Origin: Bradyrhizobium ontarionense
Lineage (GTDB): Bacteria > Pseudomonadota > Alphaproteobacteria > Rhizobiales > Xanthobacteraceae
Direction of reading: 5' to 3'
NCBI RefSeq assembly: GCF_021088345.1
Contig: NZ_CP088156.1
Span: 4,836,001-4,900,000, forward strand
Length of the DNA: 64,000 bases
Shown: piece by piece, positions 40,447-49,343 of the stretch
Layout: each line of letters starts with the position of its first letter
Position numbering within the stretch: position 1 is the stretch's first letter
Program-made: the position numbers and the translations under genes
Notes under the pieces: generated by a model
The model's input: the letters and a program-made list of their open reading frames with translations, nothing else
The model's database searches: none
Told to the model about the DNA's origin: nothing

Positions 40447-40941
40447 TTACCGCCCGCAGCAGAATTTGTATTTCCTGCCGCTGCCGCACGGGCAGGGATC
40501 ATTGCGGCCGACCTTCGCCGCGCCCGCCGCTCGCGTCTGCTCCGTGACCACGGCCCGCGTATCCCCCTCGACGAAGCGCCAGGCGCCGTCGTCGCGGCGA
40601 AACTGCGAGACCTCGTGATGCTCGATGGTCTTGCCGGCCTCGCGATAGGTCGCGACGAAGCTAACGACGCCATCGGCATCGCCTGCCTGGCCGCGCGTGG
40701 TCGAGACGATGCGCAGGCCGAGCCAGGTGGCGCGGGTGGCCCAGTTCTTTGCCGCGGCGGCATCGAACGCACTGCGCCGGTCGGCGGCGAGCGTGCCTTC
40801 GACGTAGCCGATGTCGCCGCGTGTGTAGGCCGTGTAGCGCGAGCGCATCAGGGCTTCGGCCGTCGGTGGCGATGCCTCGCCGCTGAGATAAGGACCGCAG
40901 CAGCGATCAAAGGGGAGGCCAGAACCGCAGGGACATTGCAT
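40447..40941 (-). CDS. ychJ: YchJ family (UPF0225) protein with two SEC-C motifs
   Basis: A 164-residue protein. It starts [19 protein letters not shown] and ends [18 protein letters not shown], two Cys-rich Zn-binding SEC-C motifs, as in the SecA C-terminus. The middle ([21 protein letters not shown] ... [27 protein letters not shown]) is the YchJ NTF2-like domain. The cellular function is not settled; a link to ribosomes or SecB/SecA-type contacts has been suggested for SEC-C proteins. It is next to the IS110 insertion but intact. Confidence 0.9.
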   Translation of the reverse strand: MQCPCGSGLPFDRCCGPYLSGEASPPTAEALMRSRYTAYTRGDIGYVEGTLAADRRSAFDAAAAKNWATRATWLGLRIVSTTRGQAGDADGVVSFVATYREAGKTIEHHEVSQFRRDDGAWRFVEGDTRAVVTEQTRAAGAAKVGRNDPCPCGSGRKYKFCCGR

Positions 40942-41122
40942 GCGGTGACGCTAGCATCGATGGCCGGCGATGGAAATCAAGGCAAACGGCTGCGCCTCGA
41001 TGTGCGGTCTGCATCTGATCACACCATTCTGCGTCACGGCACCGGACGGCTTCCCGCCGCCGCAAATTGATCGTATCGATCGTTGGTTCCGACCTGACCA
41101 GGCGAGGTCTCGCATCTTGATC

Positions 41123-42328
41123 ATGATCGCCAGGCGACTCGCCTTGGTTTCGTTCGCGCTCGTCATTCTGTTCGTCCGGCACGCCTCTGCAGCCGAGCAG
41201 ACCCGCGCTAGGCAGGATGCGCCGATCCAGCGCGCCGTCTTTGCCGAGGGACGGCTCTGGCTGCTCGACAGTGGAGGCCGGCTGTCGAGCATGCCGGAAG
41301 ACGGCGAGCGGATCGACGTGGCCACGCCGGATCGGGTGATCGAGCTGTTCGTACAGGATGGACGTGCGGTCATCGTGACCTGCCCGCAGGAGACCTGCTC
41401 GCGCTGGACTCCTGTCGAGCGATGGACGGTGCGCCGGCGGGTTGGTGACGATTGGGAGACGGTGGCCGATGTTGCAACGAGAGGCGAGCAGTTCGTGGCC
41501 GCGACGTCGACCATCTTGCTGACGGACAGCAGGATGATCGATCTCTCCAGCGGTGGACAATCGGAGACGGCTCTCACCTTGCCGTCCTCCAGTCCAATGC
41601 TCGCCCGCCCAAAACCGTTGAAGGAGGGCGAGCATTTCAGGGCCGGGGGGTCCTGGCTGATGACGGACAGCGGGATGATCGATCTCACCGAAGGTAGACC
41701 ATGGGAGGCGGCTCCCACCTCGCCATCGTCTACTCCGCTGCTCGCCCGCCCAAAGCCGTTGAAGGGTTGGCCGGTCCGCGCCGTCCTGATCACGCCGAAA
41801 CATGCCTTCGTCGGCTACAATGGCGGAGAGTGGGGCGGCGGGCTGCAGCAGATCGATCGGATGACCGGTATCGTATCCGATATCGACGGCGACCTGTGCG
41901 GCGGCAACCTGAACCCGGCGTGCGATCCGGTCAACGGCATCGCAACCATCCCTTGGAAGCCGGACTGCATCGCCGTGGCGGTCGGCCTGATCCACATGCT
42001 CCCGCACGGACGCATTGTGGAAGTGTGCGACAACGCGGTCCGCCTGCTCTACACCCACCACATCGAGAACCGTCAAGCGGTATTCCCGACGTACACGACG
42101 GCCTTCTTCGGGCTGCAGCGGACGGGTGAGGATCTGCTCGCGGTGGGACATGACGGCCCGTATCAGGTCGGCCCGGGTGACCGCGCCGAATTAATCCCGC
42201 TTCCAGAGTTCAAGCAGGCAAACGGCGTCGCCGTGAGCTTCGACTTCGCCGGATTGGTGCTGGTGCTGACGACTGCCAATCAGCGCTTCTCCCTGAGTGG
42301 AGCCACGCCGATGCTGGTGCCGCGTTAG
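41123..42328 (+). CDS. Secreted protein of unknown function with internal duplication
   Basis: A 401-residue protein with a Sec signal peptide (MIARRLALVSFALVILFV ... ASAAEQ). Short strand-rich repeats (AEGRLWLLDSGGRL, ELFVQDGRAVIVT, TSTILLTDSRMIDL, RAVLITPKHAFVGYNGGEWGGGL) suggest a beta-propeller. Residues about 132-168 and 179-215 are near-identical copies (TDSxMIDL ... LARPKPLKxG) produced by a 141-base in-frame duplication. Six Cys in the C-terminal half could make disulfides. No family is named. ATG 41123 is chosen for the signal peptide; the frame is open to 40970. Confidence 0.7.
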   Translation: MIARRLALVSFALVILFVRHASAAEQTRARQDAPIQRAVFAEGRLWLLDSGGRLSSMPEDGERIDVATPDRVIELFVQDGRAVIVTCPQETCSRWTPVERWTVRRRVGDDWETVADVATRGEQFVAATSTILLTDSRMIDLSSGGQSETALTLPSSSPMLARPKPLKEGEHFRAGGSWLMTDSGMIDLTEGRPWEAAPTSPSSTPLLARPKPLKGWPVRAVLITPKHAFVGYNGGEWGGGLQQIDRMTGIVSDIDGDLCGGNLNPACDPVNGIATIPWKPDCIAVAVGLIHMLPHGRIVEVCDNAVRLLYTHHIENRQAVFPTYTTAFFGLQRTGEDLLAVGHDGPYQVGPGDRAELIPLPEFKQANGVAVSFDFAGLVLVLTTANQRFSLSGATPMLVPR

Positions 42329-42860
42329 GCGCAGGACGCTTGCGCGAGCCTGGTTCGGCGCAGCTTTTTGGTAGTCCAAACACGCCACGTTCGACTATCG
42401 CACACCCCTTGCGATCACTGCGCGTTGTCTCAATCCTGGCAGTGCCGCTCACGCGCCGGTTGTGACTCCAAAGACGCAGGTCACCACTCTTCACAGCTGC
42501 TGTTGGCGCTACACGCGTCGCGCGGTTTCGAAACCGGCGAATCCGTGTTAACCATTGGTTAAGAACAAGGGTGTTGGGCGCACGGCTGACTGGCCCGGCC
42601 CCGCGCGGACCAGAACCTTCCGGACGCCGCCTCATTACGTGGCGCTCCGTGACCGCAAGCCTACCGCATCATCAGCGGATCAGGGCGCGGAAGATGCCGA
42701 CGAATTCTTCGCGCGACGCCAGCCAGGCCGCAAGAACGACAGGTCCGCTCAAGGCGGGCCGAGGGCTCGATTCCCGATCATATGTCCACCTGATGCCGGC
42801 GCGATGCGCGTGCGTGCAAACGCAGCTTCGTGCCCATCACGACCGATTGGAGCAGCCCCG
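42329..42860. other. Intergenic region without recognisable features
   Basis: About 530 bases. A plus-strand frame is open from 42555 into the next gene, but it is rich in Arg/Pro/Ala, has no ribosome site at its first codon and no domain. I see no promoter pair, hairpin or repeat that I can support. Confidence 0.35.
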
Positions 42861-43883
42861 ATGGCTGATGAGTCCGTAATCGCATCGATCATTCCCTGGC
42901 AGCAGCCGAAAACGGCCAAGTCGCGCCCGAAGCGCGCGCCCGTCGTGAAACCGCGCCCGCGCCCGAGGCCGAAGAAAGCGAAGGCGGCGCTGGACGACGA
43001 GATGCTCGGCTCCGAGACGCTGATCATGCCGGACTTCCTGGAGTACGTGAACGAGCCGTCGAAGACGCCGTTCGTCGCCGATCCTTCGCGCACGGAGGCG
43101 GCGGCGAGCGCAGCCGCTGCCGCGATCCCGGCCGCAGCCATGCCGGCCACGATGGCGCCGCGCGAGACGTCAGTCGCGATGGAGGGCGAGATCGTCCCGG
43201 CGAGCGCGCCAGTGGCGCCAGCCAAGGCCGTTCGCCCCCGTCTCTCGGCCTCGTCGATCCTGCTGCAGATGGCCGCCCTCGCGCTGGCCGCCGTCGGCAT
43301 GGCCATGAACGGCTGGTTCGCGCATTCGCTGGGATCGAGCAGCACGGCCGGCTGGATGTTCCTTGCGATCGGCGTGACCGCCGACCTCGTCGCACTGGTG
43401 ATGCCGACCTGCGCCGCGCGGCTGTGGCAGGGGCGCCATCGCGCCTCGGCACTGGCCGGCTGGATCGTGTGGGTGATGACCTTCGTGTTCGCGGTCACCG
43501 CCGGCATCGGCTTCGCCTCGACCAACATCAGCGATGTGACCCTGGCGCGCGCCTCGCGCGTGACGCCGGCGGTGCAGGCCGCACAGACCGCGCTGGCCGA
43601 TGCCATGACCGCGCGCGACCGCGAGTGCAAAGGCGGCGTCGGCAAGTTCTGCAGGGAGCGCGAGGCAGCGGTGGCCGAGCGCCGGCAGGCGCTGGACGCC
43701 GCGATGGCCGCCGTGAGCCAGACCGCCGATCCGCAGACCGAGGCCGCGATCAAGCTGGTGGCATGGGTGTCGCGCGGGCTGGTCAAGCCCTCGGCCGACG
43801 ACTTCGTCATGCTCCGCCTGATCCTGCTGGCGCTCTTGCCGCAGATCGGCGGCATCCTGCTGATGGTCGGGCGCAGGGTGTAG
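42861..43883 (+). CDS. Membrane protein of unknown function
   Basis: A 340-residue protein. The first 125 residues are cytoplasmic-looking, with basic Pro/Lys tracts (KPRPRPRPKKAK) and an Ala-rich stretch. Three or four transmembrane helices follow (LLQMAALALAAVGMAMNGWF, GWMFLAIGVTADLVALVMPTC, ALAGWIVWVMTFVFAVTAGIGFA, and LLALLPQIGGILLMVG at the C-terminus), with a helical soluble loop (about 225-310) containing two Cys (ECKGGVGKFC). It resembles hypothetical membrane proteins of rhizobial accessory regions. Start ATG 42861 has GGAGC upstream. Confidence 0.65.
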   Translation: MADESVIASIIPWQQPKTAKSRPKRAPVVKPRPRPRPKKAKAALDDEMLGSETLIMPDFLEYVNEPSKTPFVADPSRTEAAASAAAAAIPAAAMPATMAPRETSVAMEGEIVPASAPVAPAKAVRPRLSASSILLQMAALALAAVGMAMNGWFAHSLGSSSTAGWMFLAIGVTADLVALVMPTCAARLWQGRHRASALAGWIVWVMTFVFAVTAGIGFASTNISDVTLARASRVTPAVQAAQTALADAMTARDRECKGGVGKFCREREAAVAERRQALDAAMAAVSQTADPQTEAAIKLVAWVSRGLVKPSADDFVMLRLILLALLPQIGGILLMVGRRV

Positions 43884-43932
43884 CTTAGCCGGTCTGCACC
43901 GGCGGCTCGTCGAAATAGACCCGCGACCGAAC

Positions 43933-44265
43933 TCAGTCGCGGCGCGACCGCGACTTGGTTGACCGGGTGGCTGCCTGCCACGCCTTCTCGAGCGCCTCGC
44001 GCATGAGATCGGCGTCGACACCCGCAAGCGAGACGCTGGTCCAGCCCTGGTCGCCCCACCTGTTGGGCAGGCGGCGGAAGGCGGTCGGCTTCAGGCCGAC
44101 GTAGAATTCCTGCCCCTCCGGCGTGAGTAGCAGGTTGGCGGATTGTTCGTCCGCGGCCAGGGTCGCGAAGATGCGGTGCACCTTGAATGCTCTGCGGTCG
44201 AAATGCGCCGCCTCCGTCGTGCCTTGGAATGACAGGGCGATGGCGCGAAGTTGATGTCCGGTCAT
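43933..44265 (-). CDS. MmcQ/YjbR family protein
   Basis: A 110-residue protein with the CyaY-like MmcQ/YjbR pattern: LRAIALSFQGTTEAAHFDRRAFKVHRIFATL, ANLLLTPEGQEFYVGL and GWTSVSLAGVDADLMREALEKAW. The family may bind DNA (double-wing fold), but biological roles are poorly known. A decayed second copy lies at 45262-45475 in the same orientation. Confidence 0.85.
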   Translation of the reverse strand: MTGHQLRAIALSFQGTTEAAHFDRRAFKVHRIFATLAADEQSANLLLTPEGQEFYVGLKPTAFRRLPNRWGDQGWTSVSLAGVDADLMREALEKAWQAATRSTKSRSRRD

Positions 44266-44485
44266 TTGATTGACATTCGCATGCTCACATCCACGCGCTC
44301 AGATCAGCATCCATCTATAGCGACCTATCTATGGAAGTCAGCGCTGAGTCAGCCGCCTTCTTCCTCGTCTCGATGATCGCGCACGGGAACGTGAGCCTCT
44401 GGCAGGACCGGGCTTGATGCAGGTCAAAACTATACGGATTGGTTTCGACATAGGTTTGCAACCGAGCCTAGCAACGGAGGGCACC

Positions 44486-45094
44486 ATGCCGACGCAGAGC
44501 ACCATGCATTTCTACCTGAACTGGGCCAAGGAGCGGATCGACGAGATGGATGCTGCGCTCGCCTCGATCGAGGTGAAGGCAACCGAGGCCAAGGCGGAGT
44601 CCAAGGTCAAGGCCGACGAGATCATCGCGGATCTGACGAAGCGGCGCGGTGAATTCGAGGCCCTGCTCAAGACGCAGATGGACGCCGGCGAAGCCGCACT
44701 GGCCAGCGCGAAGACCGAGTTGGACAAGCAGTGGACTGGGTTCGAAACCCAGATGAAGGCGTATTTCGACAATGCCGGCAGGCAGGTCGAGCAGCAGCAG
44801 GCAACGTTCAAGGACATCGCGGCGGCGCAGGCGAAGGCGTGGCGCGAGTCGGCCGACAGGTTTCGCGATGCGGCAAGCAAGGTGACGACGACCGGGACCA
44901 CCGATCTCGACGCCGTGCTGACGCAACTCAAATCCGACGCGGCCAAGGCTGGAACTCATCTGGAAAAGCTGCGGCAGACGGGCAGCGAGTCCTGGTCGGT
45001 GCTGAGCACGGCCTTGAGCGAGTCCCGCAAGGCGTTCGACCAAGCCAATCAGGCGGCCTGGAACGCCTTGAAGGGGTCCGGCGCGAAGAGTTGA
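44486..45094 (+). CDS. Coiled-coil protein of unknown function
   Basis: A 202-residue, almost fully helical, charged protein with long coiled-coil heptads (WAKERIDEMDAALASIEVKA, AKTELDKQWTGFETQMKAYF, QQATFKDIAAAQAKAWRESADRF). There is no signal peptide or membrane segment. It resembles apolipoprotein/phasin-like helical bundles, but no family is certain. ATG 44486 follows GGAGGG and is chosen over 44414. It lies between an MmcQ/YjbR gene and its frameshifted duplicate. Confidence 0.7.
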   Translation: MPTQSTMHFYLNWAKERIDEMDAALASIEVKATEAKAESKVKADEIIADLTKRRGEFEALLKTQMDAGEAALASAKTELDKQWTGFETQMKAYFDNAGRQVEQQQATFKDIAAAQAKAWRESADRFRDAASKVTTTGTTDLDAVLTQLKSDAAKAGTHLEKLRQTGSESWSVLSTALSESRKAFDQANQAAWNALKGSGAKS

Positions 45095-45261
45095 GCCGGC
45101 CCGGTTCGGAACGACCCCTGAGGTGGCGTGCACCGCGAGAGAGATCGTGGTTTCGCGCGAGCGATGGTCTTTGGTCTTTGCGGGATGAGCTTCCGGGCAG
45201 GCAACAGCACCGCAGTTCGGGACGCAACGATCTGCAGCAGCAGCCTCCCCGATGGCGCGGA

Positions 45262-45475
45262 CCACGGAGTCGCCCTCGTTTGCTGGCGAGACGGCGGAAC
45301 GCGACCAGCGTCAGCCCAATATAATAGATCTCCTGCTTCTCCGATGTGAGCAGGAGGTTGGCAGATCGTTCGCCGTCAGCAAGTGACGCAAAGATGCGCT
45401 TGACCTTGAATGCCCGCCGATCGAAATGCGCACCCTCGAACCGGAGGCGATGGCGCGAAACCGATGCCCGGTCAT
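45262..45475 (-). pseudogene. Frameshifted duplicate of the MmcQ/YjbR gene
   Basis: The minus strand starts MTGHRFRAIA, as in the intact gene at 43933, then shifts frame. The other frame reads FEGAHFDRRAFKVKRIFASL and SANLLLTSEKQEIYYIGL, then AFRRL, matching the intact protein's AAHFDRRAFKVHRIF and SANLLLTPEGQEFYVGL. At the shift, the copy has 14 bases where the intact gene has 27, a net loss of 13. The C-terminal third is gone. Bases 45095-45261 hold nothing recognisable. Confidence 0.8.
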
Positions 45476-45548
45476 GTCAACGGACGTCCATCCGCCGATG
45501 CCCCGGCGCGGACATTCGCATTCCCATGCAGATGCTAGATCCGCTGCG

Positions 45549-46502
45549 CTAGTTCTGCGGCAGAATGACCGTGGGTGCGCCGTCGGTGGTGTTCGACGAA
45601 ATGTTGTTGTTCTTGAACGATCCGATCTGACCTCCGGTCGCGAGCAGACCCGTCCCATTGTTCTGGACGCTCGAGCTGGCGAGAATGGCGGCCGCCTGCG
45701 CCACGCCGGTCGCGGCGATCCCGGCGCCTGCATTGTGCGACGAGGTCGTCCGGTCCACGAACACCACCGACGAGACCACGCCCGCCGAATTGGTGGCGAT
45801 GCCATTGCCGGTGTTTCCGGTCACCACGCTGTCACGTACGGTCACTTCGGCGGTGCCGCCGCCGCCCGTGCCGTCGATCAGGAAACCATTTGCGTTGTTG
45901 GCGAGCAGACTGCGGTCGATCACGCCGGATACGGTCGTGGCGCCGGCGCGTCCGAACACCTTCACGCCGCCGAAGGTGGCCGAGCTGCCGTTGTTCGTGA
46001 CGAGCGAATTGGAGACCAGAAGCTTGCCGGGCGTGGTCGGCGTGAACAGGATTCCCCATTGTGAGAAGCCGAAGATCTTGCAGTTGTACACGACCAGCGA
46101 GCCGCCGCTGTTGAACAGGATGCCGTTAAGTCCGGCGGCAGCCACCCCGTCGAACACGAGGCCCTCGAGATATACGGAGTCGGCTGCGGCGGCCGCCACG
46201 ACGATGCCGTTGGTCCCGGACACCAGGACCCCGGCAACGCCGGACTCGGCGACGATGCGGATCGATTTCGTAATGGTCACCGCGCCATATCCGCCTGGGT
46301 CGAGCGTGTTGATCTCGCCGCCTGCGGCGGTCTTCGAGATGGCGCCGGCAAACGTCTTGCACGGGGCCGTCCGGCTGCAGGGGTTGGCGTCGTCGCCGAC
46401 GCCCGAGACCCACGTGCGCGTGGCCTGCGCATGGGCCTCGCCCCATCCGAGAGCCAGCCAGATCGCACAAACCATCATCATGACAACACGGACTGTCTTC
46501 AC
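45549..46502 (-). CDS. Secreted right-handed beta-helix protein
   Basis: A 317-residue protein. A GTG at 46502, preceded by GAGGA, gives a signal peptide (VKTVRVVMMMVCAIWLALGWGEAHAQ); ATG codons a few residues later are alternatives. The mature start TRTWVSGVGDDANPCSRTAPCKTFAGAI is the usual entry into parallel beta-helix (pectate-lyase-like) proteins, and rungs rich in Asn/Gly/Val follow (VYNCKIFGFSQWGILF, NSLVTNNGSSATFGGVKV, DSVVTGNTGNGIATNSAGV). Such proteins often bind or cleave polysaccharides outside the cell; no catalytic residues are assignable. Confidence 0.75.
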   Translation of the reverse strand: MKTVRVVMMMVCAIWLALGWGEAHAQATRTWVSGVGDDANPCSRTAPCKTFAGAISKTAAGGEINTLDPGGYGAVTITKSIRIVAESGVAGVLVSGTNGIVVAAAAADSVYLEGLVFDGVAAAGLNGILFNSGGSLVVYNCKIFGFSQWGILFTPTTPGKLLVSNSLVTNNGSSATFGGVKVFGRAGATTVSGVIDRSLLANNANGFLIDGTGGGGTAEVTVRDSVVTGNTGNGIATNSAGVVSSVVFVDRTTSSHNAGAGIAATGVAQAAAILASSSVQNNGTGLLATGGQIGSFKNNNISSNTTDGAPTVILPQN

Positions 46503-46557
46503 GGCATATCCTCGCGCTTGATGGAAGTGAACCAATCGAAAAGAACCACAGGAGTGG

Positions 46558-47007
46558 TCAAGGCAGCTTGACCGGCGTGCTCTGGAATTTCTGGCCGGGA
46601 GGCGCACCTTCCGGATACATGTCGAAAGCCAGGACCGGCGGCGCGCCGTCGGCCGCGAACTCGAATTCGGCCCTTCCCTGACCTTCATCCTCGGTCTTGA
46701 TGTCGCCGAGCGATCTCACGCACTTCAGAAAGAAATGATAGGCGGTGTCCGGCGCCGCAGTGATTGCAACTTTCACTTGCAATTTGCCATCGGCCTGCCG
46801 CGTCACCTGAACCGTGCCGCCGATCCGCGCGGGATCGTCGGCCTTCACATCGGAATTGGTGCAATCCGAAGTGTCCTGGCGCACGAGGAACGCTTCGGCG
46901 GGAGGTGATCGATCCCCGCTCTGGGCACCGGCGGGCAATGCGGCCATCGGCCCCGCAAGGACAATCAGCGAAAGCAGCAGTCGGCACGGGCGCGGCAGGC
47001 TGCACAT
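46558..47007 (-). CDS. Small secreted protein of unknown function
   Basis: A 149-residue protein with a signal peptide (MCSLPRPCRLLLSLIVLAGPMAALPAGA). The mature domain is strand-rich (GGTVQVTRQADGKLQVKVAITAAPDTAYHFFLKC, then GRAEFEFAADG, PVLAFDMYPEG), suggesting a small immunoglobulin- or CHRD-like beta sandwich, with Cys in DCTNSD and LKCVRS possibly bonded. It is in the same orientation as the beta-helix gene 55 bases downstream, so both may be co-transcribed and act outside the cytoplasm. Confidence 0.65.
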   Translation of the reverse strand: MCSLPRPCRLLLSLIVLAGPMAALPAGAQSGDRSPPAEAFLVRQDTSDCTNSDVKADDPARIGGTVQVTRQADGKLQVKVAITAAPDTAYHFFLKCVRSLGDIKTEDEGQGRAEFEFAADGAPPVLAFDMYPEGAPPGQKFQSTPVKLP

Positions 47008-47037
47008 CTGGACCTCTCCATGTCGTTCGGGTCGAGC

Positions 47038-47113
47038 GTCATTCAGGTTGGGGTCGTTCAGGTTGGGGTCGTTCAGGTTGGGGGTCGTTCAGGTTGGGTG
47101 TCGTTCAGGTCGG
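47038..47113. repeat. Tandem repeat, about 5 x 15-16 bp
   Basis: Units of TCGTTCAGGTTGGGG, 15-16 bases, repeat about five times with small changes just upstream of the secreted protein gene at 46558-47007. Variation in the run of G shows slippage. Spacing or number could affect the promoter of that gene. The rest of 47114-47588 shows no supported gene. Confidence 0.75.
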
Positions 47114-47588
47114 CGACCGGTGCAGCCGATCGGAAAAACCCGATCGATCGCGCCGCGCATCCATCCTCGAAATGAAATTCAACTGCCCGAAATCAGAGTT
47201 TTGGTGGTGTTTGTTTGCGAAATTCGTCAATGGCGGATGGAAGTATCAAAGGCCTGGAAACGCAGCCTTGAACGGTAGTATGACCCAAAACTTGTCAACT
47301 TGAAATGGAAATCCATGCTGCAACGCCTGCGAGCGAGGCGGCCGGCCCATGTCAGCGACGGCTCATTGGTGCCGACGCCCAGCGGCGCTTGCTTGGCCTG
47401 ACGCCGCGCCCGGCACGGCGAGGTCCATCAGCCCCAGCCGGGCCAGGGCCGCTCGCGCCGCGGGAAGTGCGATCGCGCCGCATTTTTATTAGTACGTCGG
47501 CCGACATCGGCGCCTAACGCCGTCCGCCGGCTGAACCGTCATCGAGCTCCATAGCTCCGAGCGAACCTGCGCCTGCTCCGGGGTGTGA

Positions 47589-48332
47589 TCACCCGCCTTC
47601 GCGACCGCTCCGCGGCGGCGCGCCACTGAGGCCGGGATTGATGGCCAGCGTTGCTCCGGCGGCGCCGCCGGCCTCATAGGCGGTCGTCGACACCATGCGG
47701 CTGGTGCTGCGCTGAGACCGCAGCTTCAGGTCGAGCTTGGCGAACTCGGCGTCAACCACCGAGGTTTTGAGGACGACCAGCCCGCGGCCGGTGGTTTCGT
47801 TGACCTGGTCGCGGCCGGCCTTGATCGCCACCAGCCGGTCCGCGATCGAGGCCACCATGCCCAGCGCAAAGGACGCATTGGCCAGATGCCGCTCCTGGTG
47901 CCGGAACCGGCCGTAGTCCGCGGAGGTCTTGAAGCGGCCGAGCTCGGCGCGCACCGCGTTGTCGATCAATTCGGCCAGATAATGCGCCACCTCGATATCG
48001 GCGCCGAGACCGAAGAACACATAGCGGTGCTCGCCGGCGGCAGTCTTCTCGCGCCAGACCCGGCAATCGCAGAAATGCGCGATCGCGCCGATGCAATCGT
48101 CGAGCGGAATTCGCTTCTTGCGATGGGTCTCGTAGACCTTCCGGTCACACGGCGCCTCGCGCAGCTCGACGTCGGAGAGCGACAGATCGTGCCGATCAAG
48201 CAGCTCGGCGACCTTGGCGGCGGCGGACAGCGCCTCGTCCTCGGTGCAGCCATTGGCGATGGTCTTGGCGCGCAACGCCTGAATGCGGAGCTTCAGCTTG
48301 TCCAGCGCGGCAGGATTGAACGTCTGGTCCAC
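47589..48332 (-). CDS. DUF2786 domain protein
   Basis: A 247-residue protein whose first 55 residues (LDKLKLRIQALRAKTIANGCTEDEALSAAAKVAELLDRHDLS) are the DUF2786 domain. The rest (CDCRVWREKT, YVFFGLGADIEVAHYLAELIDNAVRAEL, ANASFALGMVASIADRL) fits the DUF7168-like partner domain. Function is unknown. The frame is open to 48422 but crosses the tRNA-Ser gene; a GTG at 48332 is the most suitable start and gives VDQTFNPAALDKLKL. It lies 49 bases downstream of the tRNA. Confidence 0.75.
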   Translation of the reverse strand: MDQTFNPAALDKLKLRIQALRAKTIANGCTEDEALSAAAKVAELLDRHDLSLSDVELREAPCDRKVYETHRKKRIPLDDCIGAIAHFCDCRVWREKTAAGEHRYVFFGLGADIEVAHYLAELIDNAVRAELGRFKTSADYGRFRHQERHLANASFALGMVASIADRLVAIKAGRDQVNETTGRGLVVLKTSVVDAEFAKLDLKLRSQRSTSRMVSTTAYEAGGAAGATLAINPGLSGAPPRSGREGG

Positions 48333-48381
48333 CGATCGCAGCCCTGAGAAAACCCGACCGATGGGCACCGGGCGGATCGAG

Positions 48382-48471
48382 TGGCGGAGAGGGAGGGATT
48401 CGAACCCCCGATAGGCTTGCACCTATGCCGCATTTCGAGTGCGGTGCATTCAACCACTCTGCCACCTCTCC
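48382..48471 (-). tRNA. tRNA-Ser (anticodon CGA)
   Basis: The minus strand reads GGAGAGGTGGCAGAGTGG... and folds as a class II tRNA: acceptor GGAGAGG with CCTCTCC, anticodon arm CCGCA-CTCGAAA-TGCGG giving anticodon CGA, a long variable arm, T arm with GGTTCGAATCC, discriminator G and encoded CCA. It decodes UCG. Confidence 0.95.
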
Positions 48472-48686
48472 GGGCGCAAATCAGGAGCGGTGCCCCCGTG
48501 GTTGGGCGCCGTTCTAGGGCACGGCGGTGGGAGTGACAAGGCAGCCGGCCGAATTTTTCCCGCGTGCGGTCCGCTGGGGGAAGCGGACCGCACGCGGCGG
48601 TTCGACGACGGGACCGCCGAACCGCCGCTCTTCCGGGACCCGGATTGACGCGGGCCCTTCGAAGAGCTCGACACGTCGTGCCCTCG

Positions 48687-49343
48687 TCAGCGGAACAGGT
48701 CGAAATGGTAGTTCAAGCCGACCCGCACCGCGTGGATCTTGGCCGCCCGCCAGTCCGGCAGATTGTCGTGCTTGAGGTCGGTGTAGAGATATTCGAGCTT
48801 GGCCGACCATTTCGGCTGGAACGCCCATTCGGCGCCGCCGCCGGCGGTCCAGCCCATCTTCATCTTGTGGATCGGTCCGTCCTTCAATTCGCCGGCAGCG
48901 AGGCCTGCCGTGCCGTACAGCCACAGGCGGGAATCGAGCACCGCGATGCCGGCCCGCGCGCGGCCGGACGTGAGCCACGGCACGCTGACGGCCGGATTGA
49001 CGAGGTCGCCCTTGCGCGACAGGCCGGCGAATTCGATGTCGTTCTCGATGCCGACCACGAACATCGGCGAGATCTGGTAGTTGTAGCCCGCCTGCAGACC
49101 GCCGATCACGCCGGACAGCTTGCCGCCGTTGGCACCGGCAACGTTCGTGAACGCATCTTTGCCGGTGAAGGCGCCGCCGACATTGGCGCCGGCATAGAAG
49201 CCGGTCCAGGAAAACGGGGCCGGCGCAGCCGCGTAGGCCGGCGCCTTGTATGTCGTCGCCGCCAGGTCCGCCGCCTGCGCCCCGCCGCAGGCCAGCGCGG
49301 CCACCGCCATGGCCATCGGATATCTCGCGCGTCTGATCGTCAT
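48687..49343 (-). CDS. Outer-membrane beta-barrel protein, Omp31/OmpA-like
   Basis: A 218-residue protein with a signal peptide (ending GGAQAADLA), then the typical rhizobial opening PFSWTGFYAGANVGGAF. Strands alternate in a barrel pattern (GVIGGLQAGYNYQISPMFVVGIENDIEFA, GRARAGIAVLDSRLWLYGTAGLA, GGGAEWAFQPKWSAKLEYLYTDL) and the C-terminus is HAVRVGLNYHFDLFR, an aromatic-ended strand recognised by the BAM complex. Probably a structural or porin-like outer-membrane protein. ATG 49343 follows GAGGAC. Confidence 0.88.
   Translation of the reverse strand: MTIRRARYPMAMAVAALACGGAQAADLAATTYKAPAYAAAPAPFSWTGFYAGANVGGAFTGKDAFTNVAGANGGKLSGVIGGLQAGYNYQISPMFVVGIENDIEFAGLSRKGDLVNPAVSVPWLTSGRARAGIAVLDSRLWLYGTAGLAAGELKDGPIHKMKMGWTAGGGAEWAFQPKWSAKLEYLYTDLKHDNLPDWRAAKIHAVRVGLNYHFDLFR

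Noticed and set aside
47038..47113. CRISPR-like array
   Set aside because: Units are 15-16 bases directly joined, with no unique spacers, and no cas genes are present.
48333..48422. N-terminal extension of the DUF2786 protein (MQAYRGFESLPLRHS)
   Set aside because: These residues are translated tRNA-Ser sequence, a common artefact. The protein is started at the GTG at 48332.
48382..48471. tRNA-Ser as an integration site for an island
   Set aside because: I saw no integrase gene and no second copy of the tRNA 3' end in the neighbourhood, so an att site is not supported.
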